A stretch of DNA of 33,922 nucleotides from the NCBI GenBank assembly GCA_027484265.1, contig JAIXTH010000085.1, forward strand, positions 1 to 33,922, in the 5' to 3' direction. This DNA comes from Alphaproteobacteria bacterium. GTDB taxonomy: Bacteria > Pseudomonadota > Alphaproteobacteria > Caulobacterales > Aquidulcibacteraceae. Within the stretch, counting starts at the first letter, position 1, and every line of letters starts with the position of its first letter. Both the position numbers and the translations under genes were made by a program. This document shows positions 31,221 to 33,922 of the stretch, piece by piece. The notes beneath the pieces were generated by a model, which saw only the letters and a program-made list of their open reading frames with translations, was not told the DNA's origin and did no database searches.

Positions 31221-32588
31221 TCAGGGCACGGCAGTCGGCCGCGTCTTGCGCCAGAACCGCACCGGCAGGATCACGGCTGCAATGGCGAGACCGGCGCCGA
31301 AGCCGCTCCACAGCCCGACCGCACCCAGCCCCAGCGGAAACGCCAGCAGCCAGGCCAGGGGCAGCGAGACCACCCAATAGGTCACCAGCGACAGGCCCGA
31401 GGGAAAGTCGGTGTCGTGCAGGCCGCGCAGGGCGCCCAGCGCCGACGACTGCAGCCCGTCCGCCACCTGCATCAGCGCCACCACCACGAATATCGCCCCA
31501 GCCAACCGGGCCACCTCCGGCTCGTCGGTGATCCGGCGCGCGAGGTCGTCGCCTGCAAACCAGAGGATCGTGGCCGTGGCCAGCATCCAGACCGTGACGG
31601 TGCCCATGGCCGCGAGGCCAATGGGCCGCAGCCGCCAGCGCTCGCCGGCGCCATCGGCCTGGCCGATCCGGATCGCCACGGCGCCCGCCATGCCCAGCGG
31701 CACCATATAGAGCAGCGAGCCCACCGAGCTGGCCACCTGATTGGCCGCCAGCACGACCGCGCCCAAGAGGCCCAGCATCAGCGAGGCCACCGCCATCGCA
31801 CCGGACTCGGCTGCATAGCCAAGACCCAGCGGCGCACCCTCCCGCGCAAGCGCCAGTGCCGTGCCGGGCCGCGGCCTGCCGCGCACCCGCAGCCGCCGGG
31901 TGGACCGCGCCACCCGCCACCACAGCCACGCAGCCAGGCACGCCAGCGTCTCGGAGATCAGGCTCGCAATCCCGGCACCGGTGAGGCCGAGCTGCGGAAA
32001 CGGTCCGATGCCATGGATCAGCACGTAGTTCAGCGGCACATTGATCACCACGCCGGTGAAGGCGAAGGCCACCCCGGTCCAGGGCCGGTCCACGGCCTCG
32101 AACAGCTGCTTGAAGATCAGCAGCACCGCGAATGGCACCAGCATCGCAGCCATCGAGAACCAGTAGGGGCCCATCAGCGCCAGCACCTCCGGCGGCTGCC
32201 CGAGATGGGGCAGCGCCAGCCACATCAGGCTGAACAGCACCGTCGCAACAGCGCCCCAGGCGAGCCCCAGCCGGATGCCGCTGCGCACCAGGGCGGCAAT
32301 CACCCGCGCCTCGCCCGCACCCCAGGCATTGGCCACCGCAACGCCGAACGACGACAGCGCGCCATAGACGGCCGCATAGAAGATCACGATCACGGCGGTG
32401 GTGATCCCCACCCCGGCCAGCGCCTGCGTCCCCAGTGGCGCCACCATCACCGTGTCGGTCACGCCGATCAGGGTGGAGGCCGCAAGGCCGATGACCAGCG
32501 GTACCGCCAGCCGCACCAGCGACCCGATTTCGGCGAGCGCTGCGGGTATGGCGGGCCTGGGGCCGGGGGAAGGGGGCGGCTGGGTCAT
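31221..32588 (-). CDS. MATE-family efflux transporter
   Basis: The 455-residue product has twelve hydrophobic helices. Family features are the N-terminal LVRLAVPLVIGLAASTLIGVTDTVMVAPLG (core GVTDTVMVAPLG), the first-half GLTGAGIASLISE, VVLAANQVASSVGSLLYMVPLGMAGAVAIRIGQ (core ANQVASSVGSL) and the second-half QVADGLQSSALGALRGLHDT. Members exchange drugs or other organic cations for Na+ or H+ across the inner membrane. Substrate is unknown. The start at 32586-32588 leaves a short Pro-rich cytoplasmic tail. No good ribosome site is visible. Confidence 0.94.
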   Translation of the reverse strand: MTQPPPSPGPRPAIPAALAEIGSLVRLAVPLVIGLAASTLIGVTDTVMVAPLGTQALAGVGITTAVIVIFYAAVYGALSSFGVAVANAWGAGEARVIAALVRSGIRLGLAWGAVATVLFSLMWLALPHLGQPPEVLALMGPYWFSMAAMLVPFAVLLIFKQLFEAVDRPWTGVAFAFTGVVINVPLNYVLIHGIGPFPQLGLTGAGIASLISETLACLAAWLWWRVARSTRRLRVRGRPRPGTALALAREGAPLGLGYAAESGAMAVASLMLGLLGAVVLAANQVASSVGSLLYMVPLGMAGAVAIRIGQADGAGERWRLRPIGLAAMGTVTVWMLATATILWFAGDDLARRITDEPEVARLAGAIFVVVALMQVADGLQSSALGALRGLHDTDFPSGLSLVTYWVVSLPLAWLLAFPLGLGAVGLWSGFGAGLAIAAVILPVRFWRKTRPTAVP

Positions 32589-32700
32589 GCTGGCAACGGG
32601 AGGAGGCCGCGCTGCCTAGCCCGGCCAGCGCCATCTGGCGACGCTGCCATGAACACGAATGCGGCATCGCACAGCCCGAACACAGCTGCCGGCCCATCGC

Positions 32701-32743
32701 CCAGCACCTGCGCCAGCACCTGCGCCCCCGGCGGATGCCGGGG
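32701..32743 (-). repeat. Tandem 12-mer and hairpin downstream of the 243-residue protein gene
   Basis: Two exact copies of CCAGCACCTGCG lie head to tail at 32701-32724. Immediately after is a 7-bp hairpin CCCCGGC-GGAT-GCCGGGG (32726-32743), abutting the stop codon of the minus-strand gene. It may slow or end transcription but has no T-run. Confidence 0.35.
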
Positions 32744-33475
32744 TCAGGACCAGTGGGGGGCTGCGTCGGGGAGCCAGTCGGGCCAGGGGCGGTTCGGGGC
32801 GAGCAGGCGGACGCGCGGTCCGTCGCTGGCGGCCGGTGGCAGGGGGGCCAGTGGCGGGGGGCGGCTGCGGCTGCGGGTGCGGATGTCGTGGGCCAGGGCG
32901 CTGAAGGTCAGGCCGGCCTCGGTGCTCCACAGCCTGCGCACGGTGCCCGGCACCCGCAGGTCCGGGTCGGGCACCGGCAGCCAGCCCGGATGGCGCCGGG
33001 CGATGGTCCAGGCCAGCCGCCGCGCCCGCTGCATCGGATCGTCGGCGATCGCCGTCAGCAGCTGCAGCCGCCGGTAGAGGCGGCCCATGAACACCGGGAC
33101 CGGCGCGGGCGGGGCCCGCCAGCGCCGCTCCCGCTTCAGCTCGTCGTGCAGGTCCTCGATCCGGTCGCGGTCGGGCGCGGACATGAAGCGGTCGACCAGC
33201 ACGCGGAACACCGGGCGCGGGTCGAAGCAGCGGCGGCTTTTGGTGCGCTTTTCCTGCCCCGGCCGGTCCACCAGCCCGTGCTCGAGCTCGAGTGCCAGCA
33301 CGATCAGCACCCGGCGCAGATAGGCCTCGATCAGCCGGATCCCCGCCAGCAGCCGCCGCGCCACTGCCCTGGGCGCGCGGCGCGGGCGGTTGATGTCGAC
33401 GGTGCCGCGCACGCTGTCCACCAGGTCCTGGAGGATGCGCAGGAACGAGCCGAAGGTCTTGAGGGCCGGATGCAT
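32744..33475 (-). CDS. Hypothetical protein (243 aa), family not recognised
   Basis: The product begins with an amphipathic helical region (MHPALKTFGSFLRILQDLVD) and is strongly basic. A hydrophobic/aliphatic helix at about 50-70 (LIEAYLRRVLIVLALELEHG) and repeated Arg-rich segments follow, then an acidic/basic coiled stretch and a Pro/Arg-rich end (SRPPPLAPLPP). I see no known catalytic motif or signal peptide. Codon composition and the ordered helices look coding, and the competing frames are shadows. It lies downstream of a large palindrome and upstream of the MATE gene on the same strand, 155 bases away. A DNA- or membrane-associated role is possible but unsupported. Confidence 0.65.
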   Translation of the reverse strand: MHPALKTFGSFLRILQDLVDSVRGTVDINRPRRAPRAVARRLLAGIRLIEAYLRRVLIVLALELEHGLVDRPGQEKRTKSRRCFDPRPVFRVLVDRFMSAPDRDRIEDLHDELKRERRWRAPPAPVPVFMGRLYRRLQLLTAIADDPMQRARRLAWTIARRHPGWLPVPDPDLRVPGTVRRLWSTEAGLTFSALAHDIRTRSRSRPPPLAPLPPAASDGPRVRLLAPNRPWPDWLPDAAPHWS

Positions 33476-33570
33476 GGCGGCATTGAAGCCCAGGTTCTGC
33501 GGGCGGGGATAAGTTTGCCGGGATCCACTGGCGCGCGCCCATCGACCAACCGCCGCGCAGACCTGTTGCC

Positions 33571-33642
33571 CCGCTGGACCGCGCGGCTCCTGCCGCGCCC
33601 ATGGCGGGGGCGATGCGCGGCAGGAGCCGCGCGGTCCAGCGG
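33571..33642. repeat. Perfect 28-bp inverted repeat with a 16-base spacer
   Basis: The left arm 33571-33598 (starting CCGCTGGACCGCGCGG) is an exact reverse complement of 33615-33642 (ending CCGCGCGGTCCAGCGG). The arm ends are sharp: the next outer bases (C at 33570, T at 33643) do not pair. The spacer is 33599-33614. No T-run follows, so a simple terminator is not supported. Confidence 0.9.
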
Positions 33643-33737
33643 TCCAATCGATACGAAGCAGCGCCTGCCCGACCGCCGCCTGGCCCCCGAGGTTCTGTCA
33701 CCAGCCCTGCTGGCGCCAGAACCAAGACTACGGTGTT

Positions 33738-33807
33738 CCGCCTTGCGGCCCCGTCAAGGCAACCCCTCCGGGGCGGCTTCGCCAGCCTTGACCGGGCCGC
33801 AAGGCGG
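33738..33807. repeat. Second large inverted repeat, 22-bp arms with one mismatch
   Basis: 33738-33759 (CCGCCTTGCGGCCC...) is the reverse complement of 33786-33807 (...GGGCCGCAAGGCGG), with a single mismatch near the inner end. The 26-base spacer itself contains short pairing (GGC/GCC). It lies about 95 bases to the right of the perfect palindrome. Confidence 0.85.
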
Positions 33808-33922
33808 GTGGCCAGCTCCCCCTTTTATTTGGCGAGCCCCGAGCGGAAAAAGACCTCTCCTTGAGCTGGTGCGCGCCAGCGCACAGCTTTTGGCCCTTCC
33901 TCTGAAACCCTTTTCCCCGGTG

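Larger units (their letters stand above)
33476..33922. other. Gene-free right end with stem-loops
   Basis: No gene is supported here. The stretch holds two large palindromes (33571-33642 and 33738-33807) and a smaller stem-loop at 33864-33888: AGCTG-G-TGCGC paired with GCGCACAGCT, one bulged G. After about 33820 the base use changes: runs such as CCCCCTTTTATTT, GGAAAAAG and AAACCCTTTTCCCC stand out from the GC-rich coding DNA to the left. The short plus-strand frame 33601-33864 crosses both palindromes and is not credible as a gene. Confidence 0.6.

Noticed and set aside
30172-32697. Minus-strand open frame of 841 codons
   Set aside because: It runs antisense through the aminomutase-like gene and out of frame through the MATE gene; the product is Gly/Ala/Arg-biased and has no recognisable motif.
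33601-33864. Plus-strand frame of 87 codons at the right end
   Set aside because: It starts inside the spacer of the 28-bp palindrome and crosses the second palindrome; its Arg/Pro/Ala-rich product reflects the repeats.
1-33922. tRNA, rRNA, CRISPR arrays and transposase genes
   Set aside because: No T-loop-like sequence in a clover-leaf context, no regularly spaced repeats and no DDE or recombinase motifs were seen in any gap or frame.

Overview
The window is high-GC chromosomal DNA of an alphaproteobacterium. The evidence is the surE-pcm pair next to yajC-secD-secF, the bfd-bfr pair, an alphaproteobacterial-style lysine 2,3-aminomutase-like radical SAM enzyme, a DUF3108 protein, a SIMPL protein, a TerB/J-domain protein and a Flp-type pilin. 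I lean to Sphingomonadales or Caulobacterales/Hyphomonadales but cannot settle the order from sequence alone. There are no rRNA or tRNA genes, CRISPR arrays or intact insertion sequences. Gene density is high, and most of the many overlapping open frames are GC-driven shadows.

Layout. 1-1228: two small membrane proteins upstream of a truncated secreted beta-sandwich protein (minus strand). 1323-3412: a TerB/J-domain co-chaperone convergent with a secreted Pro/Arg/Asp/Trp-rich protein. 3627-8154: surE-pcm facing secF-secD-yajC. 8631-10682: a small pore-loop ion channel, a degenerate CPBP-type membrane protein and a DUF3108 protein. 10841-13068: a lipoprotein serine hydrolase convergent with an exported L,D-carboxypeptidase. 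13211-16438: galE, an AGE-family sugar isomerase and mannose-1-phosphate guanylyltransferase, a nucleotide-sugar block. 16502-21824: an MFS transporter, a ChrR-like cupin protein, a PQQ-type sugar dehydrogenase lipoprotein coupled to an alpha/beta hydrolase, and an EamA transporter. 22008-23013: a SIMPL protein and a lone Flp pilin. 23343-26908: a Cys/Met PLP enzyme, an EVE-domain protein, murQ and a membrane zinc peptidase. 26948-29239: a candidate small RNA and two glycosyltransferases. 29292-32588: bfr, bfd with a probable Fur-controlled promoter, the aminomutase-like enzyme and a MATE exporter. 32744-33922: an unrecognised 243-residue protein, then gene-free DNA with two large palindromes that may be the edge of a mobile or repeated element.

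Themes. Several genes serve the envelope: Sec export (SecD, SecF, YajC), peptidoglycan turnover (MurQ, L,D-carboxypeptidase, serine hydrolase) and surface sugar synthesis (GalE, AGE isomerase, GDP-mannose enzyme, two glycosyltransferases). The iron-storage pair bfd-bfr has a palindromic operator over its presumed start site. The most interesting non-coding signal is a compact set of stem-loops at 26948-27046, ending in a clear rho-independent terminator on the minus strand and displaying a Shine-Dalgarno-like loop. The most interesting protein oddity is a ChrR-like protein that keeps its cupin metal ligands but has lost all three recognisable ligands of its anti-sigma zinc motif.
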